NCBI GenBank assembly: GCA_031761405.1
Contig: JASEVX010000013.1
Span: 43,721,991-43,785,990 of the forward strand
DNA length: 64,000 bases
Direction of reading: 5' to 3'
Origin: Serripes groenlandicus
Lineage: Eukaryota; Mollusca; Bivalvia; Cardiida; Cardiidae
The notes under the pieces: model-generated
The model's database searches: none
What the model saw: the letters and a program-made list of their open reading frames with translations, nothing else
What the model was told of the DNA's origin: nothing
Shown here: piece by piece, positions 47,401-57,593 of the stretch
How positions within the stretch are numbered: the first letter of the stretch is position 1
Layout of the letters: each line of letters begins with the position of its first letter
Position numbers and translations under genes: made by a program

Positions 47401-50400
47401 CATATATAAACTAATATCTTCTATCTCATACAAACCCATACCTAAACGGCACTGTACAGGGCCCTCACGAGGGGGCGATTTGGGCGAAGTGGTCGCCTAA
47501 AAGTTTCTGACTTCGCCCATTCACTCGATCAAAGCGAAGTCGACTTCGCCCAAAATCTCAGTCAAAGCGAAGTTGACTTCGCCGACAATTTTGTCCTAGC
47601 ATCGGACACTGTTAAAATGATCACGGTCACGTACCATGTCGAATCGATGTAGGCCTATACAGTTCGATATACACAGTTGCGTAATCAGTTATTTGACAAC
47701 TGAGAGTGTATATCCATTAAAAGCTGAAGAATCGAATCATTTAACACACACAATGACGTAGAACCAATCAAAATCGTGCACTTTAGTCCAATTTGCATAA
47801 TCAAAGTACCGAATGTCATATCAAATAGTATGACGCCCCCTGATAAAACATTAAATACGTATCCGATGTAAATGAGATGGAAGTCGAATTATGTTTTAAC
47901 CCTTTCAATAGTATAAATAATATTATGAATCTATTCATGGTTTAATGAGATAATCGTCTTCAATAATTGAGAAAATGAGATTTTTTTAGAGATTTTTTTA
48001 GGGGTTTCATAATAAATGCTGTAGCATGGGGGTGTCATACTATTTGGAATTAACCAATCAAAAGACAATACCTCAATTCTACTTGTAAAGAGTGTGTATG
48101 TTTAGCCGATACAAATAATTTACGTTGTTTATGACACTTACGACAGACTAATTTACAAAATGCCTGAAACCTTTACACGGCGAGTAAAATGTAGCTTCAT
48201 TAATTATATTTCGGCGACTTTAGAACACAATGTTCGGATCGCAAACCCGATACAAATAATTTACATTGTTTATGACACTTACGACCGACTTCTTTATAAA
48301 ATGCCTGACACACGGAATGGCGAGTAAAAGGTAGCTTCATTAATAATTTCTGCGACATTAGAACATAATGTTCGGATCGCAACTACTCTTAGGGAAAGAC
48401 AATTTTTAGAACTTCATGTGATAATCATAATTAAAATAAAATAATAAAACATTCATCTTTGTTAAAGTAAATGTGTTCTATCCCAAACGATGCGATGCGG
48501 TTACGACGCGTAACGACACAAAAAGAGATGTAATTTCTCCCTTAAGTCTCCCCACTTCTCCCTAAAGTCTCCCCACTTCGCCCTAAATTGCCCGGAGGGG
48601 GAAGTCACTTCTCCCTAAAATTTAAGCCTAGTGAGAGCCCTGACTGTAGTAGTAAATGCTTGTATTGATCTGATAACTGCCTATTACAGGTTGTCTCAGA
48701 TTTACATTTAGGTTGCAAAATTAAATTGTCGCCTACAAAATCAATAGGAGAGATAACCAATAAACAAGAGGGCCAAGATGGCCCTAAATCGATCACCTAA
48801 TTGATAGTAAATTAGTAGCAAATATTTAACTGCAAATATCTGGGAAAATTTTATCAAGGATTGCAAATGAAACTGCAAGGAGTGGACACTTCTCAAGAAA
48901 CGGATTTTAAAATGTGGGTATTTTTCTCACTTTCTGATGCCGCAGCAACCAAAGTTCTCAATAGAATTTAAATCTTTGAACAATTTTGAAAGAGGACCAC
49001 CAAAGGAACATTCCTGTGATGTTTTGTGGAAATTGTTCTATTGGAATGGTAGGAGTTGGTTGTCATTTGTAGCTAAAAGTTCAATTTACCCCTTTCGTGA
49101 TGACGCCTGGTTGATATGTTGTGTAACCAATCAAAACGGCTTAAACAAATTAAATAGAGGATCATTACAGTAAGATTCGTATTATATTTTCTTAAAATCA
49201 GACAAACACTTTCATAAAAATGTAATTTTCAAATTTTGTCATTTTGCCCCTTTTCTGATGCCGCCTGACTGCCATGTTTTTTGACCAATCAGTATGGCTT
49301 GAACAATTTTAATAGAGGGTCACCCAAGAAACATTTCTACCAAATTATATTTGAATCTGACAGGCAGATTCGGAGGAGAAGATTTTTAAAGTTTGGACAT
49401 TTTGTCCCCTTTCTGATGCCGCAGCAACCAAAGTTCTCAATGGAATTTAAATCTTTGAACAAATTTGAAAGAGGACCACCAAAGGAACATTCCTGTGATG
49501 TTTTGTGGAAATTGGTCTATTGGAATGGTAGAAGTTGGTTGTCATTTGTAGCTAAAAGTTCAATTTACCCCTTTTGTGATGACGCCTGGTTGCTATGACT
49601 GTGTAACCAATCAAAACGGCTTTAACAAATTAAATAGAGGATCATTAAAGTAAGATTCGTATTATATTTTCTTAAAATCAGACAAACACTTGGAATTGTC
49701 ATTTTGCCCCTTTTCTGATGCCGCCTGACTGCCATGTTTTTCGACCAATCAGTATGGCTTGAACAATTTTTATGGAGGATCACCCAAGGAACATTTCTAC
49801 CAAATTATATTTGAATCTGACAGGCAGATTCGGAGGAGAAGATTTTTAAAGTTTGGACATTTTGTCCCCTTTCTGATGCCGCAGCAACCAAAGTTCTCAA
49901 TGGAATTTAAATCTTTGAACAATTTTGAAAGAGGACCACCAAAGGAACATTCCTGTGATGTTTGGTGGAAATTGTTCTTGTGGTTCAGAACGTAGGGAGA
50001 CATTTTGTTACACTTTTTGAAAACATAGTGACAAAAGAAGAAATTGCTTAAAACGAGCAATTTCTCCTTTTGCCACAATGTTTTCCACTTTTAGTCATAG
50101 GTTATCCATTCAATTATAGAGATTTTCCATTTTTTGACAAAATATGTTCAAAGTCATCTGCTGCAAAATTGTCGTATGAGGGAAAGGGTTAATATTTAAA
50201 TGTATAGGATCAATCTGAGATGACCTTTTAGACTGTGACTTAGGAGATCAATCTGAGATGACCTTTTAGGCTGTGTCTTAGGAGATCAATCTGAGATGAC
50301 CTTTTAGGCTGTGTCTTAGGAGATCAATCTGAAATGACCTTTTAGGCCGTGTCTTAGGATCAAATATATGCACAGCAAAGTATTTTTTATTCAGATTTCA

Positions 50401-52660
50401 ATGATTTTCATAATTGGGAACTATCCTTACCTCCAGAGGTCCATCAAGGTTCTACTCATTAATATTTAAATGTAAAGGGTCAATCTGAGATGACCTTTTA
50501 GGCTGTGTCTTAGGATCAAATATATGCACAGCAAAGTATTTTTTATTCCGATTTCAATGATTTTCATAATTGGGAACTATCCTTACCTCCAGAGGTCCAT
50601 CAAGGTTCTACTCATTAATATTTAAATGTAAAGGGTCAATCTGAGATGACCTTTTATGATGTGTCGTCTAATCAAATATATCCACAGTAAAGTATTTTGT
50701 TCCGATTTTACTGATATTGGAACTATCCTTACCTCCAGAGGTCCGTCAAGGTTCTTGTCTTGGTTTTCTAGGATCCAAGCAGCCGCAAGATCAGCACTGT
50801 AGTTACCAGTATAGTAGCACGCCTACAAAATGTAAACACAACATGAATGCTCTGGCAGGTTGTTTTTTCTACACATTTAACCCTTTCCCTCATACGACAA
50901 TTCTGCAGCAGACGACTTTGAACGTATTTTGACAAAACATAGAAAATCTCCATAATTAAATGGATAACCTATGACAAAAAGTGGAAAACATTGTGGCAAA
51001 CGGAGAAATTGCACGTTTTGTGCAATTTCTTCTTTTGTCACTATGTTTTCAAAAATCTGTCTGCTGCAGAGGCGTCAGAAAGCGTCTGTATGAGGGAAAG
51101 GGTTAATCATTATGTAGACCCTTTCCCACATACGACAAATCTGCAGCAGACAAATTTGAAAAACATCTTGGCAAAAATATGAAAAACTTATATATATAAA
51201 AGAATAGCTATTGTATGGATTTGAAAACATTCTGGCAAAAGGAGAAATTGTTTGTTATGTAAAATTGTTATGCTATTGCCACAATGTTTTAAATGTCTTC
51301 AGCTGTAGAGGCGTCAGAAAGCTTTGGTACGTGGGAAAGGGTTAAGGTAATTTTTTCCTGGAACACTATTTAACTGTTCATAGGAACACACATGTCTCCT
51401 TTCATTATGTCTGAGAGTGAAGGCTTGATTGGGAGAGGACAGAGAAGTAAACAGTCGACTTTTGAAAACATTGTGGCAAAAGGAGTATATAATTAGACAT
51501 GCCACAGTGTTTTTAGCTCTTTTCAGTAATTATTCAATCCTTTTTTGGGGGGTTTACAGCTTTTTGCCAAAATGTTTTCAAAGTTATCTGCTGCAAAGTT
51601 GTTGTATGTGGAAAGGGGTTAACCCTTTCCCTCATACGACAATTCTGCAGCAGACGACTTTGGACATATTTTGTCAAAACATAGAATATCTCTATAAATA
51701 CAATGGATAACCTATGACTAAAAGAGGAAAACATTGTGGCAAGAGGAGAAATTGCACGTTTTAAGCAATTTCTTCTTTTGTCACTATGTTTTCAAAAAGT
51801 GTAACAAAATGTCTCCCTACGTTCTGCCACGGACAGCAGATATGTATACCTGAGTATTTATGTCACGATGTTACCATGGAGATAAGCAATCAGGTATATA
51901 AGCACTATGTTTTCAAAAAGCCGTCTGCTGCAGAGGCGTCAGAAAGCGTCTATATGAGGGAAAGTGGTTAATAGGGAAAGGTGGGTGGTAGCAATAATGT
52001 CTTATTTCATTAACTTTTGCCCAGCCCTGGTAGCACTGTTGGTAAAGACAGTCAATGCAGGAGTTGTTAATTTAAACCCAAGATGGGTCAACATGCTTTC
52101 CTACTTTTGACTAAAGTCAATGAGGCGGGCATAATATCGATGGCTTGGCGTGAAACAGTTGTAACTAAAAACCTATTTTGAAAACCCTGGTTTAGGGGCA
52201 ATTTTGACCCCTTTGTAAACAATGCAAAATCTCAGAACGAGCAATGGCACCTAAATTTCCATTGTTCACCAAGAAAAATGATTTAACGCTTATAAAGACT
52301 TTATGGCAAGTTGATTAACCTTGGCAAAAAAATACCAATTTTAGTTACAACGGTTTCACGCTGAACCCTCGATATGTGTTCCACCAATGGGATAACAGTC
52401 TATGTGAAAAATCAGCCAGTTGCTTGGAAAGACTGTCGTATGAAGTACTACTTGGGTTAAATAGCCAGGGCTCAAAAGGGAAGATGAACTGGCTATTGTG
52501 ATATGGCTGGAAAATGGTTGAAAATAGAGTTAAACCTCAATCAATCAATCAACATTACCTTTATGGCAGCATTTCTGGAGAATCCTAAAACAGACAGTGT
52601 GTCTATAATTTCTTCTTTAGCTTGAAAAGAACTGCCTGCCTCCGCCCCATCTAAGTCCAT
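44383..52660 (-). CDS. UBA domain - peptidyl-tRNA hydrolase 2 (Pth2) protein, 3' end not found
   Basis: Minus-strand exons are 52660-52559, 50822-50733, 46204-45993 and 44497-44383, with phases 0, 0, 2 and GT-AG borders. The joined 173-residue protein starts MDLDGAEAGSSFQAKEEIID. Residues about 14-64 form a UBA helix bundle (LSVLGFSRNAAIKACYY, SADLAAAWILENQDKNLDGP). An acidic linker (EDEDEEEEFPEG) leads to the Pth2 fold: KMVFVINMELGMGVGKVAAQ, CAHAAVALHRMM, KIVLKGDNVAQLQELARQAE, LPNYIVQDAGRTQ. The Lys of GKVAAQ and the Asp and Thr of DAGRTQ, implicated in catalysis in Pth2 enzymes, are present. Pth2 releases peptides from peptidyl-tRNA. The last exon (usually a Gly-Pro-rich strand and the C-terminal helix, about 30 residues) should lie below 44381, but I could not find it. 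Confidence 0.82.
44528..44712 (+). mobile_element. Short TIR repeat (CAGTCAAACC family), 30 bp upstream of the exon 4 acceptor
   Basis: Left end ACAGTGGGACCAGTGTATAC, GGTCTTTAATTGCAGGGTCA inside, right end TACAGGTTCAACTG. Confidence 0.65.
44850..45013 (+). repeat. AACAAGAGCACCGCG repeat
   Basis: Begins AACAAGAGCACCGCGTACGG, has a CG-rich CGCCGCCGCCACCGACGATG and ends in an AGCTCTCG...CGAGCT inverted pair. The end structure resembles that at 18890-18961. Confidence 0.6.
45014..45829. other. Intron of the Pth2 gene, no gene seen
   Basis: AT-rich. 45300-45410 carries a short GC-richer segment, probably a decayed SINE, but it could not be assigned. Confidence 0.35.
45830..45948 (+). mobile_element. 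B-type MITE right half
   Basis: CACAATGTTTTCACC to TTGTATGTGGGAAAGGG, 43 bp from the exon 3 donor. Confidence 0.7.
45993..46204 (-). CDS. Pth2 exon 3: acidic linker and first Pth2 strands
   Basis: 70 codons plus two bases, EDLEFEDEDEEEEFPEGIDL to MLMSWEQFG. It includes the conserved GKVAAQCAHAA helix with the catalytic-site Lys. Acceptor TTTCTAAG, donor TTTGG|GTAATA. Confidence 0.9.
46231..46464 (+). mobile_element. TTAA MITE, A type, 26 bp upstream of the exon 3 acceptor
   Basis: TTACTAATCCTTTCCCTCAT to ATGAGGGAAAGGGTTAA; core GCTTGTTTTGAGC. Confidence 0.85.
46558..47042 (+). mobile_element. B-type MITE split by a CGAGGGCTTGG element
   Basis: MITE left part 46558-46674 and right part 46924-47042 (CTCCATTCAATCATTATACA to GCGGGAAAGGGTTAA) surround a complete TIR element at 46676-46923 (CGAGGGCTTGGCGTGAAACG and its inverse). 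The junctions read ATTT|CGAG and CTCG|ATTT, suggesting a 4-bp duplication. Confidence 0.85.
47117..47334 (+). mobile_element. B-type MITE, diverged
   Basis: CATTCCCACTTGCAGGCGCA to AAGTGGGCAAGGTTATAA, with a core around GAAATTGCTCACAAG. Confidence 0.65.
47457..48642. mobile_element. hAT-like non-autonomous transposon, 1.19 kb
   Basis: Terminal inverted repeats CAGGGCCCTCAC and GTGAGAGCCCTG, flanked by ACTGTA at 47451-47456 and 48643-48648. CAGGG ends with a 5-8-bp duplication fit hAT. Inside are GCGAAGTCGACTTCGCCC palindromes, a nested foldback at 47822-48046 (CAAATAGTATGACGCCCCC and its inverse) and a tandem pair (48105-48247, 48248-48384) with CAATGTTCGGATCGCAA. No transposase. Confidence 0.7.
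48760..49995 (+). repeat. Repeat with about 470-bp tandem units
   Basis: Left end ACAAGAGGGCCAAGATGGCC. GATGCCGCAGCAACCAAAGT recurs near 48938, 49415 and 49876, each with GAAAGAGGACCACCAAAGGA. The third unit breaks off near 49990 at a MITE junction. Confidence 0.8.
49993..50193 (-). mobile_element. A-type MITE, joined at a recurrent breakpoint
   Basis: CAGAACGTAGGGAGACATTT then GTTACAC joins the MITE at TTTTTGAAAACATAG; the remainder is complete to ATGAGGGAAAGGGTTAA. The same junction, inverted, is at 51783-51827. Confidence 0.8.
50200..50732 (+). repeat. Tandem duplications carrying the Pth2 exon 2 donor
   Basis: About five copies of a 38-40-bp unit (CAATCTGAGATGACCTTTTA) at 50205-50360. 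Then a larger unit of about 155 bp recurs, each ending ACTATCCTTACCTCCAGAGG (ending about 50440, 50595 and 50742, the last being the real exon border). Confidence 0.85.
50733..50822 (-). CDS. Pth2 exon 2: second half of UBA
   Basis: 30 codons, ACYYTGNYSADLAAAWILEN to GPLE. Acceptor ACATTTTGTAG, donor CTGGAG|GTAAGG, phase 0 at both ends. Confidence 0.88.
50877..51345 (+). mobile_element. A-type then B-type MITE
   Basis: 50877-51106: TTAACCCTTTCCCTCATACG to ATGAGGGAAAGGGTTAA, core GCACGTTTTGTGC. 51117-51345: CCCTTTCCCACATACGACAA to CGTGGGAAAGGGTTAA. Confidence 0.88.
51450..51622 (+). mobile_element. B-type MITE, left end lost
   Basis: AGTCGACTTTTGAAAACATT to TATGTGGAAAGGGGTTAA; shares TTAA 51619-51622 with the next copy. 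Confidence 0.75.
51619..51971 (+). mobile_element. A-type MITE with a 104-bp insertion and 18-bp direct repeat
   Basis: A normal copy is interrupted in its right arm. CACTATGTTTTCAAAAAG occurs at 51782-51799 and again at 51903-51920, with TGTAACAAAATGTCTCCCTA ... CAATCAGGTATATAAG between. The right end ATGAGGGAAAGTGGTTAA is intact. Confidence 0.85.
52020..52552 (+). mobile_element. tRNA-derived SINE split by a TIR element
   Basis: Head GCCCTGGTAGCACTGTTGG, body to 52138, and rest from GTGTTCCACCAATGGGATAA to a CAATCAATCAATCAAC tail that stops 6 bp from the exon 1 donor. The intruding element (52140-52372) has CGATGGCTTGGCGTGAAAC and inverted ends, flanked by ATAT on both sides. Confidence 0.8.
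52559..52660 (-). CDS. Pth2 exon 1: start codon and first UBA helix
   Basis: ATG at 52660-52658 (context GAAGATGG). 34 codons MDLDGAEAGSSFQAKEEIID to FSRNAAIK; donor AAG|GTAATG. An upstream AAATTTCAG could be a 5' UTR splice site. Confidence 0.85.
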
Positions 52661-53199
52661 CTTCGAACACCAATTTACAGTGATTAAACTGAAATTTAAC
52701 GAAATGGGTGATAAATATTTTAGGATTTACACTTTTTCAAACATGAATATTCTTAGATTATCATTGAATAATCATTGTTTAACTTGGCTGGGTAGAACTG
52801 GTTTATTTCTGTAATGATTACGGTAGATAATGTTATTATATGTTTTATTTTTTTTACTCATGAATATAGGTTGATACTCTGCTATATATTTAATCACATT
52901 GATTTCGCTTAAATTCATACCAGACCAGACACTACCAGTCAAAAGATAGTTCACATGTGATCACCTTAATAATGTGGTATGGACAGCTTTCATGTTTAAT
53001 AAGGAAAAACAAGAAAAATTACTAGTGCTGTTTTAAAATTGAATGTAATAACAGTTCCTTAAACGTAAAAGTCCAGTCATAAAACGTGAAAAATGCTGGT
53101 GAAGCTAATGGCATTTGCCTGTCTTTTCCATATATTTGCCTAATTGTTTTTGTCTACGTAACAGAAGAATGAAAAGGCGTTGATACACATGTGAAACGG
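52661..53199. other. Upstream flank of the Pth2 gene
   Basis: AT-rich, no repeat recognised. Presumably holds the promoter, but no convincing TATA/initiator pair was picked out. Confidence 0.35.
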
Positions 53200-53430
53200 T
53201 TAACCCTTTCCCTCATATAGACGATTTCTGATGCCTCTTCAGCAGACGGCTTTTTTAAAACATAGTGACAAAAGAAGAAATTGCACAAAACGTGCAATTT
53301 CTCCTTTTGACACAATGTTTTCCTCTTTTTGTCATAGGTTATCCATTCATTTATAGAGATTTTCTATTTTTTGACAACATATGTTCCAAGTCGTCTGCTG
53401 CAGAATTGTCGTATTGTGGGAAAGGGTTAA
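53200..53430 (-). mobile_element. TTAA MITE, A type, complete
   Basis: TTAACCCTTTCCCTCATATA to GTGGGAAAGGGTTAA; core GCACAAAACGTGC. Confidence 0.88.
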
Positions 53431-53578
53431 GTGAGCCTCGCTGTTGCTCGCAGCCATGGTGATTGTGATATAACCAGGAATGTAGATAAGATAATCTACA
53501 TCTCTGATATAACTGAAAATATTATCAGAGCTCTAGATAACGTTTTTGCTTATAATGTGGAAACAGGTAAATTATAAA

Positions 53579-53740
53579 AGTGTTTCAAGGCCTTCTCTTG
53601 CATTACATCGTTTGTCTCGTAAAGTGATAGATTTGTGGAAGAATTTACCTCAACATGTCATCAATGCTAAGGACATGGTCAATTTCAAGATAAGATTAAT
53701 ACATTGTCACCAACAAAGAGGTATCCTTGATCAGTTTTGA
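53579..53740 (+). pseudogene. LINE reverse transcriptase C-terminal remnant
   Basis: RLSRKVIDLWKNLPQHVINA followed by DMVNFKIRL matches the ending of many non-LTR retrotransposon polymerases (pattern V-x-x-WN-LP-x-x-V-x-A-x-x-x-x-FK-x-RL). Stop at 53738. No upstream reverse-transcriptase core remains. Confidence 0.6.
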
Positions 53741-54484
53741 TTACAGAAATAAGGTTGTCTAGTAACAAGTGTATATGCCAGACATTAACTTTAATCTGTT
53801 ACAGACAAACTTTATCCTTTAACTTTTGTATCCATATCCAGTCCAATAGATGTTTTTACTTTGCACAAAATAGGATTTAGTTGAATCACAAGAGAGGTTT
53901 TGTTGAAGAAAGTCCATTTTACTACACTCCTTTGGCTCTGTAGTCCAAATCATTTAGACTTTCGTTTCCTCGTTTTATCATCTGTCATGTATTAGACAAC
54001 CGATTTATTCGCGTATGCAGGATGACACAAAAGAAAGAAAAAATAGCATATGCGATGTCTTTCTAGGATTACTGGCTCTGCAGCATGAGCATGACACCCC
54101 TTGTGGACACATGTACACACAGTTCGCGATCATGAAATAACATTCAATTCTAAATAAAGATAATATGTGGTAGCTATTCAATACCTTCTTAATAACAGAA
54201 TACACTGACGGCTAAGTTCAGTAAGCTGTACTATGTTCTGAAGAAAACATTACCAAATACGATGCAGCATGGGCGCAGACATTTTAAATCTCGATCACAC
54301 AGACGCTTTGCAAAATGTTACATGTATAGCTCGGTCTTTTCCGTCGTGTTTACGGAAATTTGCTGATAAGTGGGCCATGAAAAAATGGGTAATCGACTCG
54401 TGATTATTTTTTTATTTTGATTTAGTTGATTTTCAACTTTATTTCAGTTATATCTCACCAACCGTTCATTTATTCATGATTCCT
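53741..54484. other. No gene recognised
   Basis: AT-rich with isolated short frames. Possibly 3' flank of the LINE relic. Confidence 0.3.
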
Positions 54485-54625
54485 TGGTAAACAAACCATT
54501 ACTGGGCTAGGAAGTGTGCCTTGACCTAGGGCACTCCACCATGACCTCCGGGATTGGGATTCGAACCCTGGACATCCGGTTCCATGTAGTCCCTGACGCT
54601 ATCGACTAGGCCACGGCGGATTTTT
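54485..54625 (-). mobile_element. tRNA-derived SINE
   Basis: Minus strand: CGTGGCCTAGTCGATAGCG (A box), GGGTTCGAATCCC (B box), then GGTGGAGTGCCCTAGGTCAA and CTGGTTTG-like body. The tail continues beyond 54485 at low similarity. Confidence 0.75.
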
Positions 54626-54719
54626 TTCCTACATATTCCAGTTATCCATACATTCTCCTAGCTGCCAGTTTCTGATGATAGGCCTAAGACCCACGTACAT
54701 ATTTCTTCGCCAAATTATG

Positions 54720-54924
54720 TTAACTCTTTCAGCACCGAGTTTCGTAAAGTAGACTACTCACTTGTCAAAAAATCGGGCAACTCCAGTCTGCATGTAATAA
54801 CAGTTTAGGAATAGTTTAATAACTAAAAGGCAAGCAATGCTAATTGCAGGTGAGACAGCTGACACACCTGAATCTGTATTGTTTGCAAATACTTCAATAT
54901 TGGTATTGGCATTGAAAGAGTTAA
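54720..54924 (+). mobile_element. TTAA element, TTAACTCTTTCAGC family
   Basis: TTAACTCTTTCAGCACC and GGCATTGAAAGAGTTAA ends, 205 bp, with GCAAGCAATGCTAATTGC in the middle. A partner lies at 40370. Distinct in sequence from the main MITE but with the same TTAA target. Confidence 0.75.
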
Positions 54925-55099
54925 AACATGTTAGATCTAAACAATCTGTCTTTACCTTGTGGATAGGCCCCTACCTTGTTATCGAGACCATGTTACGCTT
55001 CAGCCTCTCGGGTCAATTTCCTTAGGGTTTTTTAAATATGCCGCTTCCGGTCCTCCATTATGGCACAAATTTAAAAGCTGAATTTATCCAGTACTTATT

Positions 55100-55262
55100 T
55101 AAAAAAAAAAAAATAATTATTGACACTATTTGCATAAACGACGTCTTCAGGCAGATTGTTCCATGGATCAATGACTCTGGGGAAAAAGGAGTATTTTCTA
55201 ATGTTTGTTCTACAGTGGTATTCATACAATGTCTGTGTGTGACCTCTAGCTGGTACTAGTAT
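55100..55262 (-). pseudogene. LINE reverse transcriptase C-terminal remnant
   Basis: Minus strand holds RVIDPWNNLPEDVVYANSVN-like text, the same C-terminal pattern as at 53.6 kb, with stops and frame breaks upstream. Confidence 0.55.
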
Positions 55263-55354
55263 GATGACAAATGGAATAACTTATAAATAATAATTTATGT
55301 CGACCTTGTCAATATTGTTTATAATTGTATATGTTTCCACCATCGGAGCATACT

Positions 55355-55530
55355 ACAACAGATGTGCAGCAGACAACTTTGAAATTTCTAGGCAAGAAAT
55401 AAGGGAAATTTCTACAAATGGAAGCGCATTCATTGAAAATGAATAGAGTTGAACAAAAATGTGACAAAAGGAGAAATACTTTCGATTGTCGTCTCTGTCA
55501 AAAGGCGTCTGTAAGGAGGAAATGGTAACA
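55355..55530 (+). mobile_element. B-type MITE, worn
   Basis: CATACTACAACAGATGTGCA, GGCAAGAAATAAGGGAAATT and a GGCGTCTGTAAGGAGGAAATG right end. Confidence 0.5.
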
Positions 55531-55544
55531 GACTTAAAGGGGAT

Positions 55545-56570
55545 GTACTCCAATTTATAGATAGTATAGTGAAAGTTTTAAAGGTGCTGAACTCCAGATT
55601 ATAGATAGTATAGTGAAAGTTTTAAAGGTGCTGAACACCAGATTATAGATAGTATAGTGAAAGTTTTAAAGGTGCTGAACACCAGATTATATATAGTATA
55701 GTGAAAGTTTTAAAGGTGCTGAACTTCAGATTATAGATAGTATAGTGAACGTTTTAAAGGTGCTGAACTCCAGATTATAGATAGTATAGTGAAAGTTTTA
55801 AAGGTGCTGAACACCAGAGTATAGATAGTATAGTGAAAGTTTTAAAGGTGCTGAACTCCAGATTATAGATAGTATAGTGAAAGTGTTAAAGGTGCTGAAC
55901 TCCAGATTATAGATAGTGTAGTAAAAGTTTTAAAGGGGCTGAACACCAGATTATAGATAGTATAGTGAATGTTTTAAAGGTGCTAAACACCAGATTATAA
56001 ATAGTATAGTGAAAGTTTTAAGGGGGCTGAAACACCAGATTATATATAGTATAGTGAAAGTTTTAAAGGGGCTTCACTCCAAATTATAGATAGTATAGTG
56101 AAAGTTTTAAAGGGGCTGAACACCAGATTATAGATAGTATAGTGAAAGTTTTAAAGGGGCTTCACTCCAAATTATAGATAGTATAGTGAAAGTTTTAAAG
56201 GGGCTGAACACCAGATTATAGATAGTATAGTGAAAGTTTTAAAGGGGCTGAACACCAGATTATAGATAGTATAGTGAAAGTTTTAAAGGGGCTGAACACC
56301 AGATTATAGATAGTATAGTGAAAGTTTTAAAGGGGCTGAACTCCAAATTATAGATAGTATATTGAAAGTTTTAAAGGGGCTGAACACCAGCTTATAGATA
56401 GTATAGTCAAAGTGTTAAAGGTGCTGATCTCCAAATTATAGATAGTATAGTGAAAAATTTAAATTGCTGCACTCTAGATTATAGATAGTATAGTGAAAGT
56501 TTTAAAGGTGCTGAACTCCAAATTATAGATAGTATAGTGAAAGTTTTAAAGGTGCTTCACTCCAGAAAAC
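55545..56570 (+). repeat. Minisatellite, about 23 copies of a 44-bp unit
   Basis: Unit: ATTATAGATAGTATAGTGAA then AGTTTTAAAGGKGCTGAAC and ACCAG. Copies mostly differ at TGCTGAACTCC versus GGCTGAACACC positions. Confidence 0.95.
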
Positions 56571-57593
56571 TGTTCGAAAGTTCGAAATATTAGAACCATA
56601 ATTCTGGGATAAAATAAGAGTAATAATTTGACTTTCCAGTAACATAAACATCTAAATATTGATCGTGCATGCTTCATTTTTACTGGGTAGACATATTGTG
56701 TATATTGACATGCCTTTCAATTGACAGTTTTTCAACATTTACTACCAAAATAATTTTAAACACCTTTACACTTACGTTGTTGACACTATTAGCATTTTTG
56801 CAGAAAATTCAACATTTCAAAATGTTGATCTTCATCTTGAGTCATTTTGTATTGCAACCTCTTACAGTAACGGATGGGGATATGTGGTTTTCTAGAATCA
56901 CACCGTTTAAATTTAGTCCGTTACCCTTTTCTAAATACAAATCTGCAGCAGACGACTTTGAAAAGATATTAACCACATTATAAAAAAAAAAAGTGTAAAT
57001 GAAAGTACAAGACGAATGTTTCATGCAAAGCATCAAAAAGAAGCCGCAATATTCCGTTGCACATGAAGAAATAAAAAAACAAAACATTTAAATCAACAAA
57101 CATTAGACAAATTTAATCCGTAGTTAGTAATGCAGATATTTAAGTATTAATATGTAGGATATTTAACCTGGCAGGGTCTGTGTTTTAAGTGAATGAGATG
57201 AATAGAGTTAAACTGATCATGAAAAGTGACATATCAGACTAATACTAAAGATAAATGGACAAGAGGTTGTGATAAATGTCTAATTTGTACCAAAGATAAT
57301 CAACTATTTGTATTGAACACAAGCCCTGTTGTGATAAGTTGAAAAGTGTTCAAAATTATTTGGTCATAACCTGATTCAGTGTTAATCTAAATTGTTATTG
57401 GAGAGAGTTTCCTGTGAATATATCAAGACCCAAAACATTGAGTGGGTAAACAAATATGAAAGGTAAAGGTGTTAGAAATTTACAACACGAGTATACTGCA
57501 AAAATACCACTTTCTTATTGTTTCATCAAAATGTCGAACGAGAAAACGTCATTTTTTCGTTTCCGGTTTAAGCAGTTACATCACATACAAATT
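56571..57593. other. No gene; one MITE end
   Basis: A B-type left end at 56920-56975 (TTACCCTTTTCTAAATAC, GCAGCAGACGACTTTGAAAA). Otherwise unassigned AT-rich DNA. Confidence 0.35.

Noticed and set aside
55545..56570. CRISPR-like or regulatory array of 44-bp repeats
   Set aside because: Head-to-tail repeats with no unique spacers; a minisatellite.
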